Assembly: GCF_008312885.1 (NCBI RefSeq)
Contig: NZ_VSSO01000004.1
Coordinates: forward strand, 423,030 to 487,029
Length of the DNA: 64,000 bases
Source of the DNA: Lolliginicoccus suaedae
GTDB lineage: Bacteria; Actinomycetota; Actinomycetes; Mycobacteriales; Mycobacteriaceae
Reading direction: 5' to 3'
Part shown: positions 42,119 through 50,593 of the stretch, piece after piece
Layout of the letters: each line of letters begins with the position of its first letter
Numbering within the stretch: position 1 is the first letter of the stretch
The notes under the pieces: generated by a model
The model's database searches: none
The model's input: the letters and a program-made list of their open reading frames with translations, nothing else
Told to the model about the DNA's origin: nothing
Made by a program: the position numbers and the translations under genes

Positions 42119-44431
42119 CTAGCTAGCGGGCTGAGAGGCCTCAGCTGCCACGGCGCGGCGCCGGATGCGACGGGCCGCGGCGACGAGGTTGCGCAGCGAG
42201 GGCTCGAGCTGCCAGTGGTGGCGGGTCTTGAGGCCGCCATCGGGGTTGGCCCACAGCCGCTCGGGCTCGATGGCCCGCACCGCGCGGGTCAGCAGCTCAT
42301 CGATCTCGTCGATGTCGGGAATGCGCGCGGAGCGGCTCTCGTACACCCCGGGCCCGACGCCGCGAGTGAGTCCCGCGCCCTCGAGCGCATCAAGCACCCA
42401 GTAGAGGCTGCGGGTGGCGGAGACGATGTAGGTGACGTCAGCGTCGAGGTGCTCGATGGCCTCCACCACGGCAGAGACCCCGGACAGGCCGATGTGGGTG
42501 TGGATCTGAGTCTCGGGCTTGACCCCGGCGGTGGCGAGCTTGAACGCCCCCACGGCCCATTCGAGGTATTCCTCGCGGCCCTCGGGGCGGCGCGGCAGCA
42601 GCGTGCGGATCGCGGGCTCATCGACCTGGAGGATGGTGATGCCCGCGTTCTCGAGGTCGATGGTCTCGTCGCGCACGGCGAGCGCGATCTGATTGACAGT
42701 CTCCTTGAGCGGCTGGTCCTCGCGGACGAAGGAGAATGCCAGCATGGTGACGGGCCCGGTGAGCACGGCCTTGACCGGCTTGTCGGTGAGCGACTGCGCG
42801 TAGCCGATCCAATCGAGGGTCATCGGGCGCGGCCGGGAGACGTCGCCATAGAGGATGGGCGGGCGCACGCAGCGCGACCCGTAGACCTGCACCCATCCGT
42901 TGCGGGTGACGGCGAAGCCCTCGAGGAGCTCGGCGAAGTACTGGATCATGTCGTTGCGCTCGATCTCGCCGTGCACGAGGACGTCGAGGCCGATGTCCTC
43001 CTGCAGCGCGATCGCATCGGCGATCTCGGCCTTGATGATCTCGACGTACTCGTCGTAGCTGAGGCGGTCCTGGCCGAGCTCGTACCGGGCTTGCTTGACC
43101 TTGTTCGATTGCGGGAACGAGCCGAGGGTGGTGGTGGGCACGATGGGCAGTGGCAGGGCGGCCTGCTGGGCGTCCTTGCGCTCGGCCCAGGGCAAGCGAT
43201 CATGGTCCTCGGGCTTCACCGCTGCCACGCGGGCGCGCACGTCCTCGTCCGGGTGGATGGGGGCGAGCTCCCCGCCCTGCGACCACTTCTCGGGCTCGCC
43301 GTCCTTGAGCGCGCGGGCGAGCGCGACGACCTCGCCCACCTTCTGCTTGGCGAACACGACACGGTCGGCGACGGCATCGGGCAGATCGAACTCGGAGAGC
43401 ACGTCGACGGGCACGTGCAGCAGCGTGCAGGAGGTGGAAACAACGATGTCGGGGATGACGGCCTGCAGCTCGCGCAGGTAGGCGAGGGTGGCGGGCTTGT
43501 CGGTCTTCCACACGTTGCGGCCGCTGACCACGCCGGCGTAGACGCGCTTGCGGCGCAGGCCGGGGACCGCCGCGAGCTCCTCGGGGGTCCGGCGCCCGGC
43601 GATGAGGTCAAGCCCAATCGCCTCGACCTTTGATGCGGCGAGGATGTCGAGGGCCGGGCCGAGATCGCCGTACTGGCCGGTGACGAGCAGCCGAGGCCGC
43701 AGCCCCGCGGTACCGAGGACCTCGTAGGCGCGGCGGAAGAGCTCGAGCTCCTCATCGGTCCGCTCGAGGGTGAAGTACGGCTCGTCGAGCTGCACGCAGG
43801 TGGTGCCAGCCTTGACGAGCTGCTCGCACAGGTCGACGTAGGCGCGCAGCAGGGGCTCGAGCATGTCGAGCGGGGCGAATCCCTCGGGAGCATCGGTGGC
43901 AGCCTTGCTCATGAGCAGCAGGGTGACCGGTCCCATGACGACGGGGCGCAGCTCGATTCCAGAAGCGTTCCCGCGATCGATCTCATCGAGGATGTTGGTG
44001 GCATCGACGGAGAACTCCATGCCGGGCTCGATCTCCGGCTGGCGGTAGTAGTAGTTGCTGCTGATGAACTTGACCAGCTCGAGGGGAGGCTTGTCGGGCA
44101 GGCCCCGAGCCATGGTGAAGTACAGGTCGAGCGGGTTGAGCTGCTCCTTCAGCGCGGCGAACCGGCTGGGCACCATGCCGAACAGGAATGCGGTGTCGAG
44201 CACGTGATCGTAGTAGGAGAAGGTGTTCCCCGGAACCTGTGACAACCCGGTGGCGGCGAGCTCGCTCCACGTTTGCTCCTGCAGCTCCCGGCCGGTAGCG
44301 ACGAGCTCGTCCTGCGTGATGCCGCCGTGCCAGTAGGAGTCGAGGGCGCGCTTGAGCTCCCGGCGCGGCCCGATGCGTGGATAGCCCAGGATGCTCGAGC
44401 GGTAGTCACTCATGTGAGGGGAACTGGTCAT
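42119..44431 (-). CDS. metE: Cobalamin-independent methionine synthase
   Basis: 770 aa. Transfers methyl from 5-methyl-THF-polyglutamate to homocysteine. The N-terminal barrel begins SILGYPRIGPRRELKRALDSYW. The C-terminal zinc barrel has TTTLGSFPQSNKVKQARY, VHGEIERNDMIQYFAE, EPAIR, and HTHIGLSG...; final zinc Cys region SATRSLYW is divergent from the usual Cys-containing motif, but His, Cys and Glu ligands cannot be fully assigned by eye. Start ATG 44431 follows AGGCAGGA; ATG 44413 is alternative. I saw no B12 riboswitch in the 160-bp leader. It occupies the place of umaA/pcaA cyclopropane synthases in M. tuberculosis. Confidence 0.93.
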   Translation of the reverse strand: MTSSPHMSDYRSSILGYPRIGPRRELKRALDSYWHGGITQDELVATGRELQEQTWSELAATGLSQVPGNTFSYYDHVLDTAFLFGMVPSRFAALKEQLNPLDLYFTMARGLPDKPPLELVKFISSNYYYRQPEIEPGMEFSVDATNILDEIDRGNASGIELRPVVMGPVTLLLMSKAATDAPEGFAPLDMLEPLLRAYVDLCEQLVKAGTTCVQLDEPYFTLERTDEELELFRRAYEVLGTAGLRPRLLVTGQYGDLGPALDILAASKVEAIGLDLIAGRRTPEELAAVPGLRRKRVYAGVVSGRNVWKTDKPATLAYLRELQAVIPDIVVSTSCTLLHVPVDVLSEFDLPDAVADRVVFAKQKVGEVVALARALKDGEPEKWSQGGELAPIHPDEDVRARVAAVKPEDHDRLPWAERKDAQQAALPLPIVPTTTLGSFPQSNKVKQARYELGQDRLSYDEYVEIIKAEIADAIALQEDIGLDVLVHGEIERNDMIQYFAELLEGFAVTRNGWVQVYGSRCVRPPILYGDVSRPRPMTLDWIGYAQSLTDKPVKAVLTGPVTMLAFSFVREDQPLKETVNQIALAVRDETIDLENAGITILQVDEPAIRTLLPRRPEGREEYLEWAVGAFKLATAGVKPETQIHTHIGLSGVSAVVEAIEHLDADVTYIVSATRSLYWVLDALEGAGLTRGVGPGVYESRSARIPDIDEIDELLTRAVRAIEPERLWANPDGGLKTRHHWQLEPSLRNLVAAARRIRRRAVAAEASQPAS

Positions 44432-44541
44432 TCCTGCCTAAACCTTTCCTGCGCCGCTGCCCTGGCCCCGCGGAAGGAATGCGTGGCCGGTCACTCTGTG
44501 CTCGATGCAACCCTACTGCGAAACCGCGCCGGGGAAACAGG

Positions 44542-44580
44542 AAGGGGTGCGGACTTTCCGAGGAAAGCACCGCACCCCTT
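44542..44580 (-). terminator. Strong terminator after the 3-hydroxyacyl-CoA dehydrogenase
   Basis: AAGGGGTGCGG (44542-44552) pairs perfectly with CCGCACCCCTT (44570-44580), and inside it CTTTCC (44554-44559) pairs with GGAAAG (44562-44567). It starts 14 nt after the stop on the minus strand and insulates metE. Confidence 0.75.
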
Positions 44581-44594
44581 GGCCTGGGCCTGGA

Positions 44595-45521
44595 TTACTT
44601 GGCGGACGGACGTCCTGAGGCCGGGTACTGGTAGAAACCGTGCCCGGTCTTCTTGCCCACTCGTCCCGCTTCCACCATGCGCAGCAGCAGCGGCGGCGGC
44701 GAGTAGAGGGGCTCCTTGAACTCCTCGTACATCGAGTCGGCGATCGCCTTGATCGTGTCGAGGCCCACGAGGTCGCTCAGCGCGAGCGGCCCCATCGGGT
44801 GGGCGAGACCAAGGACGATGGCCTTGTCGATGTCCTCCACGGTCGCGAACCCGGACTCCACCATGCGAATGGCGGAGAGCAGGTACGGCACGAGGAGGGC
44901 GTTGACCACGAACCCTGATCGGTCAGCAGATCGAACGACCTGCTTGCCGAGCACGTCGCGTGCGAATGCCTCCGCACGCTCGGATACGTCGGTGCTGGTC
45001 ATCAGCGTGGTGACCAGTTCGACCAGGGGCAGCACGGGCACCGGGTTGAAGAAGTGCATTCCGACGACGCGCTCGGAGTGCTTGGTGGCCATGCCGAGCT
45101 TCATGATCGGGATGGACGAGGTGTTCGAGGCGAGGACGGCCCTCGGGTCGGTGACGATCCGGTCGAGCTCCGCGAAGATCGCGGTCTTGACCTTCTCGTC
45201 CTCGAGCACTGCCTCCACGACAAGCTGACGATCCGCGAAGTCACCGAGATCGGAGGTGAAGCGGAGCCGCCAGGCGGCCTGCTCCCGCTCCCGCTCGGTG
45301 ATCTTCCCGCTGCTCACGCCACGGTCAAGCGATCGGAGGATCCGCGCCCGGCCCGCAGCAGCGAGTTCACGGGTCTGCTCGAACACCAGTACGTCGACGT
45401 GTGCGCGGGCGCACACCTCTGCGATACCAGCACCCATCTGCCCGGCGCCGATAACACCTACACGCGAGATCTTGTCCCCGGCGCCTGCCTTGGAGGCGGG
45501 AGTGTCAGCTTGGCCGGGCAT
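44595..45521 (-). CDS. 3-hydroxybutyryl-CoA / 3-hydroxyacyl-CoA dehydrogenase (FadB2-like)
   Basis: 308 aa. NAD-binding RVGVIGAGQMGAGIAEVCARA, catalytic His in GMHFFNPVPVLPLVE, LGKQVVRSADRSGFVVNALLVPYLLSAI, C-terminal LGLAHPMGPLALSDLVGLDTIKAI and KTGHGFYQYP. Oxidises 3-hydroxyacyl-CoA to 3-oxoacyl-CoA, or runs in reverse. The start shares one base with the aceA stop (TGATG), so it is translated with isocitrate lyase, as fadB2 follows icl in M. tuberculosis. The coupling makes sense for growth on fatty acids or acetate. Confidence 0.92.
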   Translation of the reverse strand: MPGQADTPASKAGAGDKISRVGVIGAGQMGAGIAEVCARAHVDVLVFEQTRELAAAGRARILRSLDRGVSSGKITEREREQAAWRLRFTSDLGDFADRQLVVEAVLEDEKVKTAIFAELDRIVTDPRAVLASNTSSIPIMKLGMATKHSERVVGMHFFNPVPVLPLVELVTTLMTSTDVSERAEAFARDVLGKQVVRSADRSGFVVNALLVPYLLSAIRMVESGFATVEDIDKAIVLGLAHPMGPLALSDLVGLDTIKAIADSMYEEFKEPLYSPPPLLLRMVEAGRVGKKTGHGFYQYPASGRPSAK

Positions 45522-46807
45522 CAGTGGAACTGGCCTTCTTCGGTCGAGCCCTTCAGCGCCGCGGTGGAGGTGTTCGGGTCGACCGTGGTGGCGATCTGGT
45601 CGAAGTAGCCGGCGCCAACCTCGCGCTGGTGCTTGGTGGCGGTGTAGCCGCGCGACTCGGACGCGAACTCGCGCTCCTGCAGGTCGACGTAGGCGGTCAT
45701 GCCCTCGCGGGCGTAGCCGTAGGCCAGGTCGAACATGGAGTAGTTGAGCGCGTGGAAGCCAGCGAGGGTGATGAACTGGAACTTGAAGCCCATGGCTCCG
45801 AGCTCGCGCTGGAACTTCGCGATGGTCGCGTCGTCGAGGTGCTTGCGCCAGTTGAAGGACGGCGAGCAGTTGTAGGACAGCAGCTGGTCGGGGAAGTCAG
45901 CCTTGACAGCCTCGGCGAACTTCTTGGCGACCTCGAGGTCCGGAACGCCGGTCTCCATCCAGATCATGTCGGCGTAGGGAGCGTATGCCTTCGCGCGAGC
46001 GATGCAGGGCTCAATGCCGTTCTTGACGTTGTAGAAGCCCTCGGCGGTGCGCTCGCCGGTGATGAACGGCTTGTCGCGCTCATCCACATCGGAGGTGATG
46101 AGGGTGGCGGCCTCGGCGTCGGTGCGCGCGATGACCAGGGTGGAGGCGTTCGAGACATCGGCCGCGAGGCGTGCCGAGGTCAGGGTGCGGATGTGCTGCT
46201 GGGTGGGGATGAGCACCTTGCCACCGAGGTGGCCGCACTTCTTCTCCGAGGCGAGCTGGTCCTCCCAGTGGGAGCCAGCGGCGCCAGCGGCGATCATGGC
46301 CTTCTGCAGCTCGTAGACGTTGAGCGCGCCACCGAAGCCGGCCTCACCGTCAGCGACGATCGGGACGAGCCAGTTGTCGATGGAGGTGTCGCCCTCGACG
46401 CGGGAGATCTCGTCGGCGCGGAGCAGCGCGTTGTTGATGCGGCGCACGACGGCGGGGACCGAGTTGGCCGGGTAGAGGCTCTGGTCCGGGTAGGTGTGGC
46501 CGGAGAGGTTCGCGTCACCGGCGACCTGCCAGCCGGAGAGGTAGATGGCCTTGAGGCCAGCGCGGACCTGCTGCACGGCCATGTTGCCGGTGAGCGCGCC
46601 GAGCGCGTTGATGTAGCCGTCGCCGTTCACGCCCTCCCAGAGGATCTCGGCGCCGCGGCGGGCGAGGGTGGGGTCCTCGACGACCGAGCCCTGCAGCTCC
46701 GCGACCTGCTCAGCGGTGTAGTCGCGGGTGATCCCGGCCCAGCGGGGGTTGGTGTCCCAGTCCTGCTGAATCTCAGCAGCGGTACGTGGCTTACCGACGT
46801 TAGACAT
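45521..46807 (-). CDS. aceA: Isocitrate lyase
   Basis: 428 aa ICL1-type. Splits isocitrate to succinate and glyoxylate, first step of the glyoxylate shunt; the family also works as methylisocitrate lyase. [10 protein letters not shown] contains catalytic Cys191; [13 protein letters not shown] holds metal-site Asp; WRKHLDD and the SPSFNW region are conserved. ATG 46807 has a CTGGAG ribosome site 6 nt away. The upstream region to ramB carries a promoter overlapped by a RamB-like palindrome. No malate synthase is in the window. Confidence 0.96.
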   Translation of the reverse strand: MSNVGKPRTAAEIQQDWDTNPRWAGITRDYTAEQVAELQGSVVEDPTLARRGAEILWEGVNGDGYINALGALTGNMAVQQVRAGLKAIYLSGWQVAGDANLSGHTYPDQSLYPANSVPAVVRRINNALLRADEISRVEGDTSIDNWLVPIVADGEAGFGGALNVYELQKAMIAAGAAGSHWEDQLASEKKCGHLGGKVLIPTQQHIRTLTSARLAADVSNASTLVIARTDAEAATLITSDVDERDKPFITGERTAEGFYNVKNGIEPCIARAKAYAPYADMIWMETGVPDLEVAKKFAEAVKADFPDQLLSYNCSPSFNWRKHLDDATIAKFQRELGAMGFKFQFITLAGFHALNYSMFDLAYGYAREGMTAYVDLQEREFASESRGYTATKHQREVGAGYFDQIATTVDPNTSTAALKGSTEEGQFH

Positions 46808-46957
46808 CGACGCTCCAGTTTCTCTGTGTCTGTAGTCCTGGCGATGACCGAGCGGCCAGGCCGCTCCGTGAACTCCCTGTTACCGGAAGCTCACGCTGCT
46901 CCATGCTTCGCAGCGGTGCATCCCATCGGATCTGTTACCTCTCCGACAATGCCACAC

Positions 46958-46988
46958 ATTAAAGTCGCAGGTCTACCACTTGCAAGTG
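46958..46988 (-). promoter_or_regulatory. aceA promoter with RamB-like operator over the -35
   Basis: Minus strand CTTGCA (46986-46981) and TTTAAT (46963-46958) are spaced 17 bp. CACTTGCAAGTG (46977-46988), a perfect 12-bp palindrome with the TTGCAA core seen in corynebacterial RamB sites, covers the -35, a repressor-like position. Predicted start near 46951, leader about 145 nt. Confidence 0.5.
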
Positions 46989-47022
46989 CCAATCTTGGCT
47001 AGCTTTTCCAACCTTTCTGCGA

Positions 47023-47035
47023 ATCTTGCGAAGAT
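47023..47035. promoter_or_regulatory. Second TTGC-centred palindrome (possible RamB site)
   Basis: ATCTT-GCG-AAGAT is an inverted repeat with a TTGCGAA core close to the 46977 site, about 190 bp before ramB and about 70 bp upstream of the predicted aceA transcript start. Confidence 0.3.
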
Positions 47036-47145
47036 GCACCTGGCTGGCCGCGCGAAAAACCGTACGAGCGTTACGTTAGCCCAGGTGAGCGATCCGGCCC
47101 GCCGATCCCCCGCCGGAGCCAGCCCCGGCCGCTGCCCCGGCGCGC

Positions 47146-47161
47146 TGTGAGAGCTTTCACA
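47146..47161. promoter_or_regulatory. CRP/GlxR-type operator upstream of ramB
   Basis: TGTGAGAGCTTTCACA matches the cAMP-receptor consensus TGTGA-N6-TCACA in all ten fixed positions and extends by one more pair (C..G). Its centre is 62.5 bp before the predicted ramB transcript start, the classic class-I activation distance. GlxR is known to act on ramB and glyoxylate genes in Corynebacterium. Confidence 0.65.
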
Positions 47162-47215
47162 GTTGGCAGCCGGACCGGCCTCGCACGCCGCGCGACTCCT
47201 GTCTAGCCTGGAGGG

Positions 47216-48688
47216 GTGGCGAAGACATTCGTGGGAGCCCGGCTGCGACAACTGCGGGCCGAGCGCGGCCTCACCCAGGTCGAGCTCGCCAAGACCCTCG
47301 CCATCTCCCCCAGCTATCTCAACCAGATCGAGCATGACGTCCGCCCGCTCACCGTGCCCGTGCTGCTGCGCATCACCGAGATGTTCGGCGTCGACGCCAC
47401 CTTCTTCGCGTCCCAGGACACCACTCGCCTCATGGCGGAGGTCCGGGAGGTCCTCCTCGACGGGGAGGTGGGCGTGGAAGCCGATGCCCAGGAGGTCGCC
47501 AGCCTCGTCCAGTCCCACCCGCTGATCGCGCGCTCGCTGGTCAACCTGCACCGCCGCTACCGCAACACCACCTCCCAGCTCGCCGCCGCCACCGCCGACA
47601 GGTTCAACGACGGCAGCGGGTCCGCCACGATCAGCATGCCGCACGAGGAGGTGCGTGACTTCTTCTACTCGTGGCAGAACTACTTCCACGAGCTCGATAC
47701 CGCTGCCGAGCAGCTGACCACCCGCATGCGCATGCACCATGCCGACGTGCGGCGCGAGATCGCCCGGCGCCTCGAGACCACCCATGATGTGCAGATCCGC
47801 AAGCGCATCGACCTCGGCGACTCGGTCCTGCACCGGTTCGACCCCAAGACGCGGGTGCTCGAGATCTCCACCCACCTCTCCTCGGGCCAGCAGGTGTTCA
47901 AGTTCGCCACCGAGCTCGCCTACCTCGAGCGCGGCGACCTGCTCGACGAGCTGGTCGAGCAGGGCAACTTCCGCTCCGAGGCCGCCCAGCGCCTCGCGCG
48001 CATCAGCCTGGCCAAGTACTTCGCCGCAGCGACGATCCTGCCCTACAAGCAGTTCCACGAGGTCGCCGAGGACTTCCGGTACGACATCGAGCGGCTCTCC
48101 GCGTTCTACTCCGTCAGCTTCGAATCGATCTGCCACCGGCTATCCACGCTCCAGCGGCCCAACCTGCGCGGGGTGCCGTTCTCGTTCGTGCGGGTGGACC
48201 GCGCCGGCAACATGTCCAAGCGGCAGTCAGCCACCGGGTTCCATTTCTCCTCCACCGGAGGCACGTGCCCGCTGTGGAACGTCTACGAGACCTTCGCCTA
48301 CCCGGGCAAGATCATGCGCCAGATCGCGGAGATGCCCGACAAGCGCCGCTACCTGTGGATAGCCCGCACCGTGGAGCGGCGCGCGGCCCGCTACGGGCAA
48401 CCCGGCAAGACCTTCGCCATCGGGCTTGGCTGCGAGCTGCGCCATGCGGGCCGCACCGTCTACTCGGATGGCCTGGACATCGGCAGCGGCGGCACTGCCA
48501 CGCCCATCGGCGTGGGATGCCGGATCTGCGAGCGGGAGCGCTGCCCGCAGCGGGCCTTCCCCACTATTGGCAAGGACGTTGACCTCGATGAGCACCACAG
48601 CATGATCGCGCCATACGTGATCCAGGGCTCGGGCCAGTCCGGACCGACCGAGCGCATCCCCGACGAGGAGTTCGTGCCGCATTTGTGA
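47216..48688 (+). CDS. ramB: RamB-type regulator of acetate/glyoxylate metabolism
   Basis: 490 aa ScfR-family protein: N-terminal XRE HTH (GARLRQLRAERGLTQVELAKTLAISPSYLNQIEHDVRPL), an IrrE/DUF955-like peptidase-fold domain in the middle (ELAYLERGDLLDELV...AQRLARISLAKYFAAATILPYKQFHE), and the C-terminal short-chain fatty acid regulator domain with a Cys cluster (GVGCRICERERCPQRAFP). RamB represses aceA in Corynebacterium and M. tuberculosis and is divergent from it here too. GTG 47216 coincides with the transcript start predicted from TAGCCT at 47204-47209, so the mRNA is probably leaderless. Confidence 0.94.
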   Translation: MAKTFVGARLRQLRAERGLTQVELAKTLAISPSYLNQIEHDVRPLTVPVLLRITEMFGVDATFFASQDTTRLMAEVREVLLDGEVGVEADAQEVASLVQSHPLIARSLVNLHRRYRNTTSQLAAATADRFNDGSGSATISMPHEEVRDFFYSWQNYFHELDTAAEQLTTRMRMHHADVRREIARRLETTHDVQIRKRIDLGDSVLHRFDPKTRVLEISTHLSSGQQVFKFATELAYLERGDLLDELVEQGNFRSEAAQRLARISLAKYFAAATILPYKQFHEVAEDFRYDIERLSAFYSVSFESICHRLSTLQRPNLRGVPFSFVRVDRAGNMSKRQSATGFHFSSTGGTCPLWNVYETFAYPGKIMRQIAEMPDKRRYLWIARTVERRAARYGQPGKTFAIGLGCELRHAGRTVYSDGLDIGSGGTATPIGVGCRICERERCPQRAFPTIGKDVDLDEHHSMIAPYVIQGSGQSGPTERIPDEEFVPHL

Positions 48689-48719
48689 GCCACGACGCGC
48701 CCGTGTCCCTAAGGAGCGT

Positions 48720-48731
48720 TGATCGCGATCA
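48720..48731. promoter_or_regulatory. 12-bp perfect palindrome TGATCGCGATCA
   Basis: It lies between ramB and the 44-aa gene, about 110 bp before the latter's start and 40 bp upstream of a TAGGGT -10-like box near 48772. It could be an operator for the small gene. Binding protein unknown. Confidence 0.3.
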
Positions 48732-48841
48732 CATCTTTATCCGCGAGCTATCGCACGGGTGGCCGCCCCGCCTAGGGTGGACACGACCAGTCCCGGCCAT
48801 TCGCGTGGTCCCGGGCTCACGCTCAACGCTAGGGGAACCCC

Positions 48842-48976
48842 ATGCTCGATGTCTTCATCGGCTTGCTCGCTGATTTCGGCCAGTTCATCCAGGAAAACGG
48901 CGGTCGCGGTGACTTCGCGAACCTCGAGGTCGTCCTCGGTGCCTTCGAGGAGCAGACCGCGATGTTCGGCTCCTGA
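48842..48976 (+). CDS. 44-residue acidic amphipathic protein, PorA/PorH-like candidate
   Basis: ATG 48842 opens a 44-codon frame: MLDVFIGLLADFGQFIQE, then NGGRGDFANLEVVLGAFE and EQTAMFGS. AGGGGAA lies just upstream and a strong terminator begins 27 nt after the stop, so it is a complete transcription unit. Codon third positions are strongly G/C like neighbouring genes. No signal peptide, no Cys, acidic, with alternating hydrophobic residues that would make an amphipathic helix. These traits match the very small, signal-less, mycolylated porins PorA/PorH of Corynebacterium (about 45-57 aa), but I cannot show homology. Otherwise unknown. Confidence 0.55.
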   Translation: MLDVFIGLLADFGQFIQENGGRGDFANLEVVLGAFEEQTAMFGS

Positions 48977-49003
48977 TCCAGCTGGCCACTGATCCAGTTG
49001 CCC

Positions 49004-49038
49004 AAGGCGGCGGTCCCCTTCCCGGGGGCCGCCGCCTT
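49004..49038 (+). terminator. Terminator of the 44-aa gene
   Basis: AAGGCGGCGG (49004-49013) and CCGCCGCCTT (49029-49038) pair perfectly and the stem continues TCCCC/GGGGG inward, for 15 bp with loop TTCCC. Confidence 0.8.
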
Positions 49039-49101
49039 GTCGCTGGCGGACTGGCCCCGCTCCCCTGGTCCCGCATCCCTGATTCGCCGCGAATGCCAGG
49101 T

Positions 49102-49117
49102 TTTACCCCCGTGTAAC
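49102..49117 (+). promoter_or_regulatory. Candidate GlnR box upstream of urtA
   Basis: TTTAC-CCCCGT-GTAAC has the half-site spacing of actinobacterial GlnR boxes (GTNAC-N6-GNAAC) with one mismatch. A second partial pair (GTGAC at 49134-49138, then GAAAC near 49155-49159) follows. It is about 70 bp ahead of a TAGCGT -10-like box near 49171 and fits nitrogen control of a urea transporter. Confidence 0.4.
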
Positions 49118-49251
49118 CGTCATTCATATCAGCGTGACAAGCAGACACGTTCCCGAAACAGCCGCTCCCTAGCGTTCCCCTCACCGGATCGGCGCGGTCA
49201 TCAGTACGCCGCGCCACACCGCCCAGGGACTCGGAACGAAAGGTGCGTTGA

Positions 49252-50508
49252 ATGAGGCTTACCAAGCGCGGGGTCGCCGCCCCCACCGCCATCGTGGCGG
49301 TCGGACTCCTGCTCACGGCATGCGGAAGCCGCGCCGGGGATGACACGACCTTCGCCGCAGCGGAATCCTGCGTCGACACCTCCGGCGACACCATCAAGGT
49401 GGGCTCGCTCAACTCTCTGACCGGCACCATGGCCATCAGCGAGGTCACCGTGCGCGACTCGATCGCGCTCGCCGTCGACCAGATCAACGCTGATGGCGGC
49501 GTCATGGGCAAGCAGATCGAGGTCGTCGGCGAGGACGGCGCCTCCGATCCCGCGAAGTTCCGGGAGAAGGCCGAGAAGCTCGTCCGCAACGATTGCGTCG
49601 CTGCGGTGTTCGGTGGCTGGACCTCCGCGAGCCGCAAGGCCATGCTGCCGGTCTTCGAGTCCAACAACGCGCTGCTGTACTACCCCGTGCAGTACGAGGG
49701 CCTCGAGTCCTCGCCCAACATCTTCTACAGCGGCGCCACCACCAACCAGCAGATCGTGCCCGCCCTCGACTACCTCAAGGAAGAGGGCATCACCTCGATC
49801 TACCTCGTCGGCAGCGACTACGTCTTCCCGCGCACCGCCAACGACATCATCAAGGCCTACTCCGCCGCCAACGGCATCGAGGTCCTCGGCGAGGACTACG
49901 TGCCCCTCAGCGGCTCGGCGGACTTCTCCACCATCCTCAACAAGGTCCGCTCGGCCCAGCCCGACGCCATCTTCAACACCCTCAACGGCGATGCCAACGT
50001 CGCGTTCTTCAACGAGTACGCGAACGTGGGCCTCGAGGCCGCCACCACCCCGGTGATGTCGGTGTCCATCGCCGAGGAGGAGGTCGCGAGCATCGGTGTC
50101 GACAACATCGAGGGCCAGCTGACCGCCTGGAACTACTACCAGACCGTCGATACCCCCGAGAACGCCGCGTTCGTCGCTGCGTACAAGGACCGGTACGGCC
50201 AGCAGAAGCCGACCTCCGACCCGATGGAGGCCGCCTACGCCTCGGTGTTCCTGTGGCGCGCCAGCGTCGAGGAGGCAGGCTCGTTCGACGTCGATGCCGT
50301 TCGTGAATCGGCCGGCGGCGTGAGCTTCGATGCGCCCGAGGGAACCGTCGTGATCGACGGCGAGAACAACCACCTCACCAAGACGTCCCGCATCGGCGTC
50401 ATCAACGCGCAGGGCCTCATCGACACCGTCTGGGAGTCCGACGGCCCGATCGATCCCGATCCGTACCTGACGTCCTACGACTGGGCCGAAGGGCTCGGCG
50501 GGAACTGA
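49252..50508 (+). CDS. urtA: Urea ABC transporter substrate-binding lipoprotein
   Basis: 418 aa. Lipobox [10 protein letters not shown] (lipid Cys24), then a Leu/Ile/Val-type periplasmic fold specific for urea: [93 protein letters not shown]. These are UrtA hallmarks. ATG 49252 has a GAAAGGTG site. First gene of urtABCDE; a strong hairpin follows it, so the binding protein can be made in excess of the membrane parts. Confidence 0.94.
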   Translation: MRLTKRGVAAPTAIVAVGLLLTACGSRAGDDTTFAAAESCVDTSGDTIKVGSLNSLTGTMAISEVTVRDSIALAVDQINADGGVMGKQIEVVGEDGASDPAKFREKAEKLVRNDCVAAVFGGWTSASRKAMLPVFESNNALLYYPVQYEGLESSPNIFYSGATTNQQIVPALDYLKEEGITSIYLVGSDYVFPRTANDIIKAYSAANGIEVLGEDYVPLSGSADFSTILNKVRSAQPDAIFNTLNGDANVAFFNEYANVGLEAATTPVMSVSIAEEEVASIGVDNIEGQLTAWNYYQTVDTPENAAFVAAYKDRYGQQKPTSDPMEAAYASVFLWRASVEEAGSFDVDAVRESAGGVSFDAPEGTVVIDGENNHLTKTSRIGVINAQGLIDTVWESDGPIDPDPYLTSYDWAEGLGGN

Positions 50509-50516
50509 CCCCACCT

Positions 50517-50551
50517 AGCGGGCCCGCGCCGATCACCGGCGCGGGCCCGCT
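50517..50551 (+). terminator. Intra-operon hairpin between urtA and urtB
   Basis: AGCGGGCCCGCGCCG (50517-50531) and CGGCGCGGGCCCGCT (50537-50551) form a perfect 15-bp stem with loop ATCAC, 8 nt after the urtA stop. No U-tract: probably a partial terminator or 3'-end stabiliser. Confidence 0.75.
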
Positions 50552-50593
50552 CCCGTGCCACCCCACCCCTCACAGGAAGGACTGGGAAACGCG

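Larger units (their letters stand above)
46808..47215. other. aceA-ramB divergent regulatory region (408 bp)
   Basis: No coding gene is visible. It carries an aceA promoter overlapped by CACTTGCAAGTG, a second TTGC-centred palindrome (47023-47035), a perfect CRP/GlxR-type site (47146-47161) and the ramB -10 box TAGCCT (47204-47209). Each is described separately. Confidence 0.6.

Noticed and set aside
44432..44594. Possible cobalamin riboswitch before metE
   Set aside because: The gap is only about 160 bp, much of it the upstream terminator, and I see no B12-box.
48974..49005. Imperfect 16-nt tandem repeat TGATCCAG(C/T)TG at the end of the small gene
   Set aside because: Two short copies only; likely chance or a small duplication without function.
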